From CAZYBO01 sp964645205 (lineage in GTDB: Bacteria; Pseudomonadota; Alphaproteobacteria; Rickettsiales; SXRF01), in contig CAZYBO010000005.1 in NCBI GenBank assembly GCA_964645205.1, forward strand, positions 72,284 through 136,283: a stretch of 64,000 nt of DNA, in the 5' to 3' direction. Under the pieces are notes generated by a model, which saw only the letters and a list, made by a program, of their open reading frames with translations, was not told the origin of the DNA and made no database searches. The position numbers and the translations under genes were made by a program. Below, in pieces: positions 34,501-42,717 of this stretch. The stretch's first letter is position 1, and every line of letters starts with the position of its first letter.

Positions 34501-34935
34501 GTGTTATACTGGAAATTGTGGTCATCGTTCTGGCAAGGTTGGGCCGAGGTTCTGCGGGATAACGCGGAAACCGATACTAACCAGCCGGTTAGCGAAAAAC
34601 CTACAGAATCTTCCAGTGCTGATAATTGCCAATATTTGAGCGAGTATCTCATGCAGAAAACCGAAATTGCCCAACGTGCGCGCGCCGAACTCCTGTCGAA
34701 CATGAATCACGATTTGCGCACGCCGCTCAATGCGGTGATCGGATTCGCGCAGATCATCGAGAGCGAAATTTTCGGCAAAGTCAGCCCGCAATATCTCGAA
34801 TATGCGCGCCACATTCAAGAAAGCGGCTACGAGTTGCTCGACCGCATCGAAGACCTGCTCGACCATCCCTACCCCAAAGAAAACGAGCCGGTGATTGTGG
34901 CCAAGAAGGTCAAGAAGCTCGCCGTCGCGGATTAA
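34501..34935 (+). CDS. Histidine-kinase phospho-acceptor domain protein, no ATPase domain
   Basis: A 144-residue protein whose second half is a HisKA dimerisation/phosphotransfer domain: RARAELLSNMNHDLRTPLNAVIGFAQIIE, with the phospho-acceptor His in NHDLRTPLN (about residue 76). The HATPase domain that should follow is missing; the frame ends with a Lys-rich tail. The start codon is uncertain: GTG at 34501 has AGAGAG upstream, but later starts are possible. It could be a stand-alone phosphotransfer or dominant-interference partner of another kinase, or a relic of a larger gene. The 180 bases upstream are AT-rich. Confidence 0.75.
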   Translation: MLYWKLWSSFWQGWAEVLRDNAETDTNQPVSEKPTESSSADNCQYLSEYLMQKTEIAQRARAELLSNMNHDLRTPLNAVIGFAQIIESEIFGKVSPQYLEYARHIQESGYELLDRIEDLLDHPYPKENEPVIVAKKVKKLAVAD

Positions 34936-34953
34936 ATCCGCTATACTCCCCGC

Positions 34954-35550
34954 ATGGATAAAGCACTCGCAGCACGCGACATCATCGCACACGCAGCCCC
35001 GCTCGCGTCATTCGACGGCTGGAACATAGCCACGCTCCAGCAGGCGGCGGTAGCGTGCGGCTACAAAAAAACCGACGTTATCCGCGTATTCCCGGGCGGC
35101 GCGATCGACGCGGTGAATGCATTTTTCGCACAGGCCGACGATGCCATGCTGAACACACTCGAAGGCTACAGCCTCGGCACCATGAAAATCCGCGAACGCA
35201 TCGCCACCGCCGTGCGCATTCGCATCTGCGTACACGAAGATCACCCCGAAGCGCTGCGCCGCGCGCGCGCGCTGCAATCCCTGCCCTTCTTTTGCCACCA
35301 TGCCATGAAAAGCCTGTACCGCACCGTGGACACGATTTGGTATGCCGCGGGCGACAGCTCTACCGATTTTAATTTCTATACCAAGCGCCTCATGCTGGCG
35401 GGCGTCTACGGCGCAACCCTTACGTTCTGGCTTGACGATAAAAGCCCCGGGAAATCGAATAGCTGGGCATTCCTGGATCGCCGTATCGAAGATGTGATGA
35501 AGATCGAAAGCGCGAAACACACGTTGAAACGCTGGTTCAAAACCGCCTGA
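34954..35550 (+). CDS. coq9: COQ9 family protein
   Basis: A 198-residue TetR-fold lipid-binding protein, homologous to the mitochondrial COQ9 that presents ubiquinone intermediates to COQ7. It starts with a TetR-like N-terminal helical part (NIATLQQAAVACGYKKTDVIRVFPGG), and the family block TVDTIWYAAGDSSTDFNFYTKR is clear. A C-terminal amphipathic helix (RRIEDVMKIESAKHTLKRW) could meet the membrane. COQ9 is a marker of alphaproteobacteria and mitochondria. Its stop lies next to that of the convergent pseudopilin gene. Confidence 0.92.
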   Translation: MDKALAARDIIAHAAPLASFDGWNIATLQQAAVACGYKKTDVIRVFPGGAIDAVNAFFAQADDAMLNTLEGYSLGTMKIRERIATAVRIRICVHEDHPEALRRARALQSLPFFCHHAMKSLYRTVDTIWYAAGDSSTDFNFYTKRLMLAGVYGATLTFWLDDKSPGKSNSWAFLDRRIEDVMKIESAKHTLKRWFKTA

Positions 35551-36315
35551 TTATTCCGTAGCGGAGCGTAAATCGACCCGCGTCTGGTACGTCACTATAT
35601 CGTCAAACGAATCTTGCGGGCTGCCGGGCGTTTGCGTAGGCAATTTCTGCACGAAAATAATATCGAACAGCGCAGCGGCCGCGGCCTGCGTGCAATGGCA
35701 GTTTTGCAATTCATCCACGTTCACCGAGCCGGATGTGCCTTGCGCCGACTTTGCCTGCACGCGCGCAGTTCCACCTTTGCGTGGGAACGCACCGTGGCCG
35801 TTCTTTCCGTAGCTCAGCAATACGTAGACCGCCATAGTGGTTTTTGGATTCCCCGCGGCGTTGCGGACGGTGATAAGCGCGGTTCCGTCGGTGACAGGAA
35901 TGGTAAGGAACGCGTTGGCGGCGACATAATTCGTATGTATGGTATAGACCATGCGCCTGCCCCAGCCGTCTAAAGCATACTCATCGGGAAGACCGAGGGT
36001 TTTGGTAGGCACCATGCCGCTCAGCACAGGGCCGCTGCCGTAAAGGTCGGGCGGAGCGCCGCCGCAGTTCTCCGTGCCGTACGCTGCCGCATCCGTGGCA
36101 GCCGTCTGAAAGGCCGGACACGGCAACCGGTTATAGGTGCGGCGATAATCGAGGATGGTTTTCTGCAGATGCGCCATCTTCGCCTTGGTTTCGTCAATCT
36201 GCTTCTGTTGCAGCGACTCCGTGAGCATGAAAGCGCCCGCCCCCACCACGACACCGATGATGAGCAGCACGATGCTCATCTCCAGTAGCGTAAACCCGTG
36301 GCGGCGCATGGTCAT
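35551..36315 (-). CDS. Type II/IV pseudopilin-like protein
   Basis: A 254-residue protein with a class III signal: HGFTLLEMSIVLLIIGVVVGAG, with cleavage expected after G7 and methylation of the new N-terminal Phe, then a hydrophobic helix. The C-terminal region resembles proteins with TILDYRRTYNRLPCPA and large exported beta-rich domains. No prepilin peptidase or assembly gene lies nearby; the nearest secretion ATPase is the CpaF at 5.4 kb, which belongs to a different system. It follows lpd by 9 bases and may be co-transcribed with the pdh cluster. Confidence 0.85.
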   Translation of the reverse strand: MTMRRHGFTLLEMSIVLLIIGVVVGAGAFMLTESLQQKQIDETKAKMAHLQKTILDYRRTYNRLPCPAFQTAATDAAAYGTENCGGAPPDLYGSGPVLSGMVPTKTLGLPDEYALDGWGRRMVYTIHTNYVAANAFLTIPVTDGTALITVRNAAGNPKTTMAVYVLLSYGKNGHGAFPRKGGTARVQAKSAQGTSGSVNVDELQNCHCTQAAAAALFDIIFVQKLPTQTPGSPQDSFDDIVTYQTRVDLRSATE

Positions 36316-36324
36316 ACGGACTCC

Positions 36325-37725
36325 TTACATGTGAATGACGCGCCCGTATGCGTCGAGCACCGATTCGTGCATCATTTCCGAAAGCGTCGGGTGCGGGAAC
36401 ACGGTGTGCATCAAATCAAGCTCCGTGCCCTCCATCTGGCGCGCGATCGCGTAGCCCTGAATCATTTCCGTGACTTCCGCACCGATCATGTGCGCGCCGA
36501 GCAGTTCGCCGGTTTTCGCGTCGAATACGGTTTTCACCAGCCCTTCCGGTTCGCCCAGCGCAATCGCCTTGCCGTTACCGATGAATTGGAAACGCCCCAC
36601 TTTGACCGTGTGCCCCTTCTCTTTCGCGGCCTTTTCCGTCATGCCCACGCTTGCAACCTGCGGGTGGCAATAGGTGCAGCCGGGAATGTTCTTCACGTTC
36701 AGCGGATGCACATCTTTGCTTCCTGCTATTTTTTCCACGCAGATCACCCCTTCGTGGCTGGCCTTGTGTGCAAGCCACGGCGCGCCGGTTAAGTCACCGA
36801 TGGCATATACGCCCGGCTCACCGGTAGCGCTCCATTTATCGACGACGATGTGGGTTTTTTCCACCTTTACCTTCGTGCCTTCCAACCCGAGATTTTCCAC
36901 GTTACCGACGATACCTACCGCAAGAATTACACGATCCACCGTCACGTCGCTCGTCTTGCCGCCCACTTCCAGCGTAACGGTTACGTTGTCTTTGCCTTTT
37001 TTTAGCGCCTTCACGTTAGTCGCCGTGTGGATTTTCATGCCCTGCTTTTCAAACGCCTTGTGCGCGAATTTCGAGATTTCCTCGTCCTCCACCGGCAGGA
37101 TGCGATCCATCACTTCCACCACGGTTACGTCCGCGCCCATTGAGCGGTAGAAGCTCGCGAACTCGATACCGATCGCGCCGCTACCTACTACCAGCAACGA
37201 TTTCGGCATTTCGGTAGGCACCATCGCCTCGCGATATGTCCACACCAGCTTGCCGTCCGGCTCCATGCCCGGTAGCGTGCGCGCACGCGCGCCGGTTGCC
37301 AGCACGATATGTTTCGCGGTCAGCTCCGAGATTTTTTTGCCGTCTTTTTCTATCGACACTTTGCCTTTTCCGGCGAGCTTGCCGTGGCCGTCGATCACCG
37401 TGACTTTATTTTTCTTCATCAGCCCCGAAACGCCTTTCGACAATTGCGCCGCCACGCCACGCGAACGCTGCACGACTTTAGCAAGATCGAACGTGATGTT
37501 TTTCGCGCTGATGCCATACGCATCGAGATTATGCATCAGGTGATAGATTTCCGACGTGCGCAGCAGCGCTTTCGTCGGTATACAACCCCAGTTGAGGCAA
37601 ATGCCGCCCATATGCTCGCGCTCGACGATAGCTGTTTTCATGCCGAGCTGCGCCGCGCGGATCGCGGCTACATACCCGCCCGGTCCGCCGCCTATAATCA
37701 CGATGTCAAAATTAGTCTCGCTCAT
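36325..37725 (-). CDS. lpd: Dihydrolipoamide dehydrogenase (E3)
   Basis: A 466-residue flavoprotein that reoxidises the lipoyl groups of PDH. The FAD site is IIGGGPGGYVAAIRAAQLG, the redox-active disulfide CLNWGCIPTKALL, the NAD site SLLVVGSGAIGIEFAS, and the C-terminal dimer interface HTVFPHPTLSEMMHE carries the catalytic His-Glu. It lies at the end of the pdh cluster, separated from the E2 gene by two small envelope-protein genes. Confidence 0.96.
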   Translation of the reverse strand: MSETNFDIVIIGGGPGGYVAAIRAAQLGMKTAIVEREHMGGICLNWGCIPTKALLRTSEIYHLMHNLDAYGISAKNITFDLAKVVQRSRGVAAQLSKGVSGLMKKNKVTVIDGHGKLAGKGKVSIEKDGKKISELTAKHIVLATGARARTLPGMEPDGKLVWTYREAMVPTEMPKSLLVVGSGAIGIEFASFYRSMGADVTVVEVMDRILPVEDEEISKFAHKAFEKQGMKIHTATNVKALKKGKDNVTVTLEVGGKTSDVTVDRVILAVGIVGNVENLGLEGTKVKVEKTHIVVDKWSATGEPGVYAIGDLTGAPWLAHKASHEGVICVEKIAGSKDVHPLNVKNIPGCTYCHPQVASVGMTEKAAKEKGHTVKVGRFQFIGNGKAIALGEPEGLVKTVFDAKTGELLGAHMIGAEVTEMIQGYAIARQMEGTELDLMHTVFPHPTLSEMMHESVLDAYGRVIHM

Positions 37726-37739
37726 AATTCCCCTTATGC

Positions 37740-38048
37740 TTATCCGTTATCCGGCCTGAACCCGCGTACGAGCCACAGCCCGCCAAAGCCCACAACCAGC
37801 AAGAGCAGCGGCGGCAATACGACCAGCGCAGCCTGCTGCATTTTCACTTCGTTTTTATCCTGTTTGCGCATACCACCCGCGTCGATATGCAATTGCGTTT
37901 CGTCGTTCAGCGAAATGGTCAGGCTGCTATCGGCAGCTTCTTCGCTACGCTGGTAGAGGTGCCAGCTTGCACCCGCCATCCACACCACGCTTGCCACCAC
38001 CCATAGGCGCAGCATACCGCGCCGCATATTCGCCCTCGCCGTCATCAC
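37740..38048 (-). CDS. Small protein with two transmembrane helices
   Basis: A 102-residue membrane protein of unknown family. Helices are near residues 13-31 (MLRLWVVASVVWMAGASWH) and 72-95 (AALVVLPPLLLLVVGFGGLWLV), with about 40 mostly polar residues between them (SLNDETQLHIDAGG). The start overlaps the stop of the NTF2-like gene upstream by 4 bases, so the two are coupled. Similar small membrane proteins are common in alphaproteobacteria without known function. Confidence 0.7.
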   Translation of the reverse strand: MMTARANMRRGMLRLWVVASVVWMAGASWHLYQRSEEAADSSLTISLNDETQLHIDAGGMRKQDKNEVKMQQAALVVLPPLLLLVVGFGGLWLVRGFRPDNG

Positions 38049-38503
38049 TTCACCTCATCGGGAAGCGGTACGCGCGACGAGTGATGGTCCACAATCACCC
38101 ATTTATTGCCCTTCAGGATGTACGCGAATGAAAACCGCGCGGGGATGGAAATCTGTTCGCCTTCCTGCGTGTAACTCAACGTATACAGCCCGCTATTGAG
38201 CGCAATATTGCCCGACGCGCGCGGGTGCGATTCGGTAACGTCTACCTTCACATCCGGCTCCGCCATCACTTTTTTGTAATAGGCCAAGCGCGACGCCTGC
38301 GTTTTCATCGGTGCGGTAGCGAAGGTCGAAAACATGATCGCATCCTTGTCGTACAACGCAACCACGCGCTCGGCCTTCCCGCCCTGCACAGCGTCCACCC
38401 ACTCGGTAAGGGCGGCGGATACGTCGGGCGCAGCAAACGCGAACGTAGAAGATAGCGACACCAGCAACGCGCACAATCCAGCGGTAATATTGGTAATTTT
38501 CAT
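38045..38503 (-). CDS. Secreted NTF2-like (SnoaL/DUF4440-like) protein
   Basis: A 152-residue protein with a signal peptide ending FAFAA (about residue 25) and a cone-shaped NTF2-like fold: ALTEWVDAVQGGKAERVVALYDKDAIMFST, RLAYYKKVMAEPDVKVDV, and a final RFSFAYILKGNKWVIVDHHSS strand pair. It resembles the calcium/calmodulin-kinase II association-domain group in bacteria. The start at 38503 has GGAA 6 bases upstream. Its position between pdhC and lpd suggests shared expression, not shared chemistry. Confidence 0.75.
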   Translation of the reverse strand: MKITNITAGLCALLVSLSSTFAFAAPDVSAALTEWVDAVQGGKAERVVALYDKDAIMFSTFATAPMKTQASRLAYYKKVMAEPDVKVDVTESHPRASGNIALNSGLYTLSYTQEGEQISIPARFSFAYILKGNKWVIVDHHSSRVPLPDEVK

Positions 38504-38513
38504 GATGCGTTCC

Positions 38514-39767
38514 TTAGAGTAACAGCAAGCTCGGTTTTTCGACAAATCCCTTGAAGGCCTGCAGGAACTCCGCGCCTACCGCACCATCGACCACGCGGTG
38601 ATCGACAGATAGCGTAACATCCATCACGTTGCGCACTACCATCTGACCGCCACGCACGACGACACGTTCTTCGCCCGCGCCCACCGCCAGTATGCAGCCC
38701 TGCGGCGGGTTGACGATGGCGGCGAAATTCTTCACGCCGTACATGCCGAGGTTGGAGATCGAGAAGCCGCCGCCCTGAAATTCTTCCGGCGCAAGTTTGT
38801 TGGTGCGCGCGCGTGCGGCTAGGTCTTTCATCTCGGACGAAATCGCCACCACGTTTTTTTGGTCGGCGTTTTTGACGATGGGTGTGATCAGCCCGCCGTC
38901 GATAGCCACCGCCACGGAAATATCGACATTGTTATATTGCAGAATCGCCTCATCCGACCACGACGCATTCGCCGCCGGGATTTTCTTCAGCGCAAGCGCA
39001 ACGGCCTTGATGATGAAATCGTTCACCGACAATTTGTAGGCAGGTTTTTTATCCTTGCCCGCGGTGGTTTCGGCATCGAAATTGATGTCCTTGCGCACGT
39101 CGAGCAGCTTGTCCAGTTCGCACTCCACCGTGAGGTAGAAATGCGGCACCTGCTGTTTCGATTCCGTCAGGCGGCGCGCAATCACCTTACGCATCGACGT
39201 ATTGGGGAGCTTCGTGAATTCCACGCTATTGCGCATCACGCGGCCTTTACCTGCGCCGCCGGAAGCCAGCGCCTTCAGCACGTCCTCTTTCACCACGCGC
39301 CCGTGCGGGCCGGTGCCTTGGATGAAGCCAATATCGATACCTTCATTGCCTGCGATGCGCTTGGCAAGCGGCGATGCGAATACGCGGCCACCGGCGCTGC
39401 TTGCTGCAGACGGCGCGGAAGCTACAGGCGCAGCAGAAGCAGCAGCGGCAGGAGCTTCCGGTTTTGCAGCGGCGGCGGGTGCTGCCGCTTTCGGCTTATA
39501 GCTTTCCAGCACTTTCTTATCCTCGCCGTCTTCCAGCAACAACGCGATGAGCTGATTGACCTTCACCCCTTCCGTGCCCGCGCCGATGGCGATTTTGCCG
39601 ATGACGCCTTCGTCCACGGCTTCCACTTCCATCGTCGCCTTGTCGGTTTCGATTTCGGCGATCACCTGGCCGGATTTGATTTTATCGCCTTCCTTCACCA
39701 GCCATTTGGCGAGGTTGCCCTCGGTCATGGTGGGGGAAAGCGCGGGCATGAGAATTTCTATGGGCAT
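38514..39767 (-). CDS. pdhC: Pyruvate dehydrogenase E2, dihydrolipoamide acetyltransferase
   Basis: A 417-residue E2 with one lipoyl domain (residues ~1-78; lipoyl Lys in EIETDKATMEVEAVDEG), an Ala/Pro linker (~85-125), the peripheral subunit-binding domain (FASPLAKRIAGNEGIDIG...GPHGRVVKEDV), and the catalytic domain ending in DHRVVDGAVGAEFLQAF, with the acetyl-transfer His. It forms the core of the complex. Upstream lies a palindromic repeat and three paralogous small genes instead of pdhB directly. Confidence 0.95.
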   Translation of the reverse strand: MPIEILMPALSPTMTEGNLAKWLVKEGDKIKSGQVIAEIETDKATMEVEAVDEGVIGKIAIGAGTEGVKVNQLIALLLEDGEDKKVLESYKPKAAAPAAAAKPEAPAAAASAAPVASAPSAASSAGGRVFASPLAKRIAGNEGIDIGFIQGTGPHGRVVKEDVLKALASGGAGKGRVMRNSVEFTKLPNTSMRKVIARRLTESKQQVPHFYLTVECELDKLLDVRKDINFDAETTAGKDKKPAYKLSVNDFIIKAVALALKKIPAANASWSDEAILQYNNVDISVAVAIDGGLITPIVKNADQKNVVAISSEMKDLAARARTNKLAPEEFQGGGFSISNLGMYGVKNFAAIVNPPQGCILAVGAGEERVVVRGGQMVVRNVMDVTLSVDHRVVDGAVGAEFLQAFKGFVEKPSLLLL

Positions 39768-39784
39768 AGGAAGTCCTTAGTATG

Positions 39785-39860
39785 TGTCATCCTGAACGAA
39801 GTGAAGGATCTTTCTTCCTGCGTACGGCGTTTAGACCCTTCGCGTGCGCTCAGGATGACA
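39785..39860. repeat. GTCATCCTG-type palindromic repeat, no gene
   Basis: Arms 39785-39810 and 39834-39860 are imperfect inverted copies of the end sequence of the GIY-YIG units (TGTCATCCTGAACGAAGTGA... and its partner), with 23 bases between. It lies between the last small paralog and pdhC and can fold into a long hairpin in the transcript. Confidence 0.85.
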
Positions 39861-39867
39861 AATAAAG

Positions 39868-40281
39868 TTAGTTGTTACAGTTCCCCTGTTTATAGGAGTT
39901 GGAATTCAGGGTCACCTGGAATTTCTGGGTGGTGAGGAATTCGGCGAATTTGAACGCTTCGTCGGCATTACTCAGCATGTAGGATACGCTGCCGTTGAGC
40001 TGGTAGACGGGCTGGTTATATTCGTTCTGCGTGTAAATATTATAGTTCATATTCTGCTTCTCGAATTTTTTCAGCTCTTGCTGCTTGGCGAATTGCTCGA
40101 TGGTGGCGGACTGCTCGTCGAATTTGGCTTTCGCTTCCTTGATAGTGGGAACCTTGTGGTTGAAATTGATGCCGACCGTCACGTTTTCCTTCATCGTGCA
40201 ACCGGCGGGCAGCGGGGTTTCCGCGAATGCAGGCGCAGCAAACATTGCAGCCAGCGCCATAACCGTCATCATCGTCTTCAT
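39868..40281 (-). CDS. Small periplasmic protein, pdh-cluster paralog A
   Basis: A 137-residue secreted protein; the signal peptide ends near PAFA (about residue 20), and GGAGG precedes the ATG at 40281. The mature part has a beta strand (VTVGINFNH), a helical coiled segment (AKAKFDEQSATIEQFAKQ), NYNIYTQNEYNQPVYQL, then SVSYMLSNADEAFKFAEFL and a final KQGNC. The same order occurs in the next two genes upstream, so the three are tandem paralogs. The layout resembles SIMPL/DUF541-type proteins, but I cannot confirm this. Confidence 0.7.
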   Translation of the reverse strand: MKTMMTVMALAAMFAAPAFAETPLPAGCTMKENVTVGINFNHKVPTIKEAKAKFDEQSATIEQFAKQQELKKFEKQNMNYNIYTQNEYNQPVYQLNGSVSYMLSNADEAFKFAEFLTTQKFQVTLNSNSYKQGNCNN

Positions 40282-40300
40282 AACACCTCCAAAAGATTGA

Positions 40301-40753
40301 TTATACATCGCCTTCACTGTCCTCAATAGGCACGCTTCCGAAGCAATTGCCGTCAGCGTGGCCGTTTACGTTCAGGTTCACCTTGTACTGTTTCGCTTCC
40401 AGAATTTCCGCGAGTTCCCATGCCGCTTTCGCGCTGCCGATATTGAATGACACGCTGGCCTGCCCGGAATACGTCATCTGCTGCGGTTGAGCATTGATGG
40501 TATAGTTCTGGTTGTTTATGACCAGCTTTTCTATGCCCTTGGTCAGTTCCTGCACTTCCTTGAGTTTCACGTCGAGCTGCGCCACCATCTCTTGTGGGCT
40601 TTTCGCCATGCCGCCGGGAACGGTCAGCGACAGCGTGGCGTTTTCGCGCAGCACACCGGCGCACGCACCGCCCGTCGCAATTAGTGATTTCGCCTGCGCG
40701 GGAACAGCCGCCAGCACGCATACCAGCATCACCACATAGTTGATTCTAGCCAC
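40301..40753 (-). CDS. Small periplasmic protein, pdh-cluster paralog B
   Basis: A 150-residue secreted protein with a signal peptide ending PAQA (about residue 21). It shares the paralog plan: strand NATLSLTVPGG, helix MVAQLDVKLKEVQELTKG, NYTINAQPQQMTY, SVSFNIGSAKAAWELAEIL, then GNCF. It differs by a Gly/Ala-rich start with an extra Cys (GGACAG) and an acidic tail. It overlaps paralog C by 8 bases. Confidence 0.7.
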   Translation of the reverse strand: MARINYVVMLVCVLAAVPAQAKSLIATGGACAGVLRENATLSLTVPGGMAKSPQEMVAQLDVKLKEVQELTKGIEKLVINNQNYTINAQPQQMTYSGQASVSFNIGSAKAAWELAEILEAKQYKVNLNVNGHADGNCFGSVPIEDSEGDV

Positions 40754-41156
40754 CGCAACTCCCCCTCACATCGCTGATTTCCGCCTTATAATGATGGGCT
40801 TCTAACAGTTTGGCAAATGGTTCCGCAACCTCGGGAGTAAGCCGATACGTTACGTTGCCGCTGAGTGCGTAAATGTTGTCGCTCGAAGACAGGTAATAGT
40901 TTTTATTTTCCGGCGCGGGGAGCACGATAGCCTGCGCCTGCGCGAGCGTTTCGATCCGCTTGGTCTGCTCCTCGAAATAGGCCTTGCCTTCGGTCATCGT
41001 ATCGAACCGAATATCGTTGAAAGTAATGGCGACATATTTATCGCCGGGCGCGATCGCTTCGATGATGGCAGGCGTAACTTTGCTCATGCCGGTTTGAGGG
41101 CTGTAGATCATCATCAGCGCCAGGACACATACCAGTATGCCGATGGCGCGTTTCAT
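40746..41156 (-). CDS. Small periplasmic protein, pdh-cluster paralog C
   Basis: A 136-residue protein with an N-terminal hydrophobic segment (GILVCVLALMMIYS) that is a signal peptide or anchor. The mature part shows the shared plan: YVAITFNDIRFD, helix YFEEQTKRIETLAQAQ, NYYLSSSDNIYALSGNVTYRL, AEPFAKLLEAHHYKAEI and a final GSCGG. It begins 5 bases after the pdhB stop, so the trio is transcribed with the dehydrogenase genes. Confidence 0.7.
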   Translation of the reverse strand: MKRAIGILVCVLALMMIYSPQTGMSKVTPAIIEAIAPGDKYVAITFNDIRFDTMTEGKAYFEEQTKRIETLAQAQAIVLPAPENKNYYLSSSDNIYALSGNVTYRLTPEVAEPFAKLLEAHHYKAEISDVRGSCGG

Positions 41157-41161
41157 GGCTC

Positions 41162-42142
41162 TCAGACCTTATAGCAGACGCGTTTGACGGCCTCGACGAT
41201 ATGCGAGGCTTGCGGCAGCGCAAGTTTTTCAAGGTTGGCGGCGTAGGGCAACGGCACGTCCGCACCCGCCACGCGCACAACCGGCGCGTCGAGATAATCG
41301 AACGCATGCTCCATGATCTGCGCGGCGATTTCCGCGCCGATGCCGGCGCCCGGCCAGCCTTCTTCCACCGACACGCAGCGGTTGGTTTTCTTCACCGATT
41401 CGATGATGGTTTCCGTATCCAGCGGGCGCAGGGTGCGGAGGTCGATCACTTCGGCGCTGATGCCTTCAGCAGCCAGCTCTTCCGCCGCCTGCAGCGCTTT
41501 GCCCACCATGATCGAAAACGCGACGATGGTGACATCCGTGCCTTCGCGCACGATAGCGGCCTTGCCGATTTCCAGCACTTCATCCGGCTCCGGTGCATCG
41601 AAACTCTGGCCGTATAGCATTTCGTTCTCAAGGAAAACAATCGGATTCGGGTCGCGGATCGCGGCTTTCAGCAATCCCTTCGCGCTCGCTGCGTCCCACG
41701 GCGCGATCACTTTCAGCCCCGGCACGTGCGCATACCAGCTCGCATAGCACTGCGAATGCTGCGCGCCCACGCGCGAAGCCGCACCGTTAGGGCCGCGGAA
41801 CACGATGGGGCAACGAATCTGCCCGCCCGACATGTAATTGGTTTTCGCCGCCGAGTTGATGAGATGATCCATCGCCTGCATCGCGAAATTGAACGTCATG
41901 AATTCCACCACCGGCTTCAGCCCCATCATCGCCGCGCCAACGCCAAGGCCTGCGAAACCGTGCTCGGTAATCGGCGTGTCCACTACGCGGCGCGCGCCGA
42001 ATTCGGCCAGCAGCCCTTGCGTCACTTTGTACGCGCCCTGATATTCGGCGACTTCCTCGCCCATGACGAATACATCGGCATCGCGGCGCATTTCTTCCGC
42101 CATCGCATCGCGCAGTGCATCTCTTACGGTAATAGTAGCCAC
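41162..42142 (-). CDS. pdhB: Pyruvate dehydrogenase E1 beta subunit
   Basis: A 326-residue transketolase-like subunit. It has MGEEVAEYQGAYKVTQGL, DTPITEHGFAGLGVGAAMMG and the C-terminal VSVEEGWPGAGIGAEIAAQI blocks. The N-terminal lipoyl domain found on PdhB of many alphaproteobacteria is absent. The start codon is GTG. A GIY-YIG palindrome unit lies immediately upstream, between pdhB and the lipoprotein gene that follows pdhA. Confidence 0.95.
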   Translation of the reverse strand: MATITVRDALRDAMAEEMRRDADVFVMGEEVAEYQGAYKVTQGLLAEFGARRVVDTPITEHGFAGLGVGAAMMGLKPVVEFMTFNFAMQAMDHLINSAAKTNYMSGGQIRCPIVFRGPNGAASRVGAQHSQCYASWYAHVPGLKVIAPWDAASAKGLLKAAIRDPNPIVFLENEMLYGQSFDAPEPDEVLEIGKAAIVREGTDVTIVAFSIMVGKALQAAEELAAEGISAEVIDLRTLRPLDTETIIESVKKTNRCVSVEEGWPGAGIGAEIAAQIMEHAFDYLDAPVVRVAGADVPLPYAANLEKLALPQASHIVEAVKRVCYKV

Positions 42143-42161
42143 GTTATCATCCCCTCGATAT

Positions 42162-42532
42162 TGTCATTCCTGCGAAAGCAGGAATCTTAATCTTGCCCTA
42201 AACCCAATCCTGTATTTCGTCGTACAAATCTTTCCATTCCGGATTCAGCTTTTCAATCAACTCTACTTTCCACTCCCGCTTCCAGCGCTTCAGGCATTTT
42301 TCGCGCTGAATAGCGCGGTCTACATAGTCGAAAACTTCAACATACACTAATTTTTTAATATGGTATTTCTTGCTATGCCCCTCTATCAATCCGTCCTTAT
42401 GTTCCCTGACTCTTCTTACCAGATCCTTCGTCACTCCAATGTACAGTACGCCATATCTTTTGCTTGCCAGCACATACACATAGTATCTATGCGTTTTGCT
42501 CATTCAAGATCCCTGCTTTCGCAGGGATGACA
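42162..42532. mobile_element. GIY-YIG palindrome unit 1
   Basis: A 371-bp unit. Terminal inverted repeats of 26 bases (42162-42187, TGTCATTCCTGCGAAAGCAG..., and 42507-42532) differ only at two compensating positions and each is itself a hairpin. They enclose one GIY-YIG gene with almost no spare sequence. The left end is identical to both arms of the gene-less repeat at 46589-46660. It is inserted between pdhA's lipoprotein neighbour and pdhB. Confidence 0.8.
42198..42503 (-). CDS. GIY-YIG nuclease, unit 1
   Basis: A 101-residue single-domain GIY-YIG endonuclease (UvrC N-terminal/Slx1-like fold). The signature reads YYVYVLAS ... LYIGVTKDLVRRVREHK, with the catalytic Tyr pair and Arg; IQREKCLKRWKREWKVELIE supplies the downstream Glu helix, and the end is NPEWKDLYDEI. 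The inner end of the terminal repeat provides AGGGAT 7 bases before the ATG, a plausible ribosome binding site. Free-standing proteins of this group are common in bacteria and largely uncharacterised. It probably cuts at the flanking palindromes, which is inference. Confidence 0.92.
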   Translation of the reverse strand: MSKTHRYYVYVLASKRYGVLYIGVTKDLVRRVREHKDGLIEGHSKKYHIKKLVYVEVFDYVDRAIQREKCLKRWKREWKVELIEKLNPEWKDLYDEIQDWV

Positions 42533-42552
42533 ACACAAAACCGTATCCATAC

Positions 42553-42717
42553 TCAATCCGCCCTAGGCCCCACGCCGCTATTGTAGCCCGCGTTGCCTTT
42601 CTGCTTACTCGCTTCCGCCCAGCAGCCTTTGAAATAGGCCTTGTCGCCGACCGACTCGCCTTCCTCCGGCATGCAGTAACAGCCCGACAGAAGCAGCACG
42701 AGCGCAAGCGCGCGCAT
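42553..42717 (-). CDS. Small lipoprotein
   Basis: A 54-residue predicted lipoprotein. MRALALVLLLSGCYC is a lipoprotein signal with the acylated Cys at position 12 (LLSGC). The mature part has GDKAYFKGCWAEASKQKGN. The ATG at 42717 overlaps the pdhA stop (TAATG), so it is translationally coupled to E1 alpha. Function unknown. Confidence 0.7.
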   Translation of the reverse strand: MRALALVLLLSGCYCMPEEGESVGDKAYFKGCWAEASKQKGNAGYNSGVGPRAD

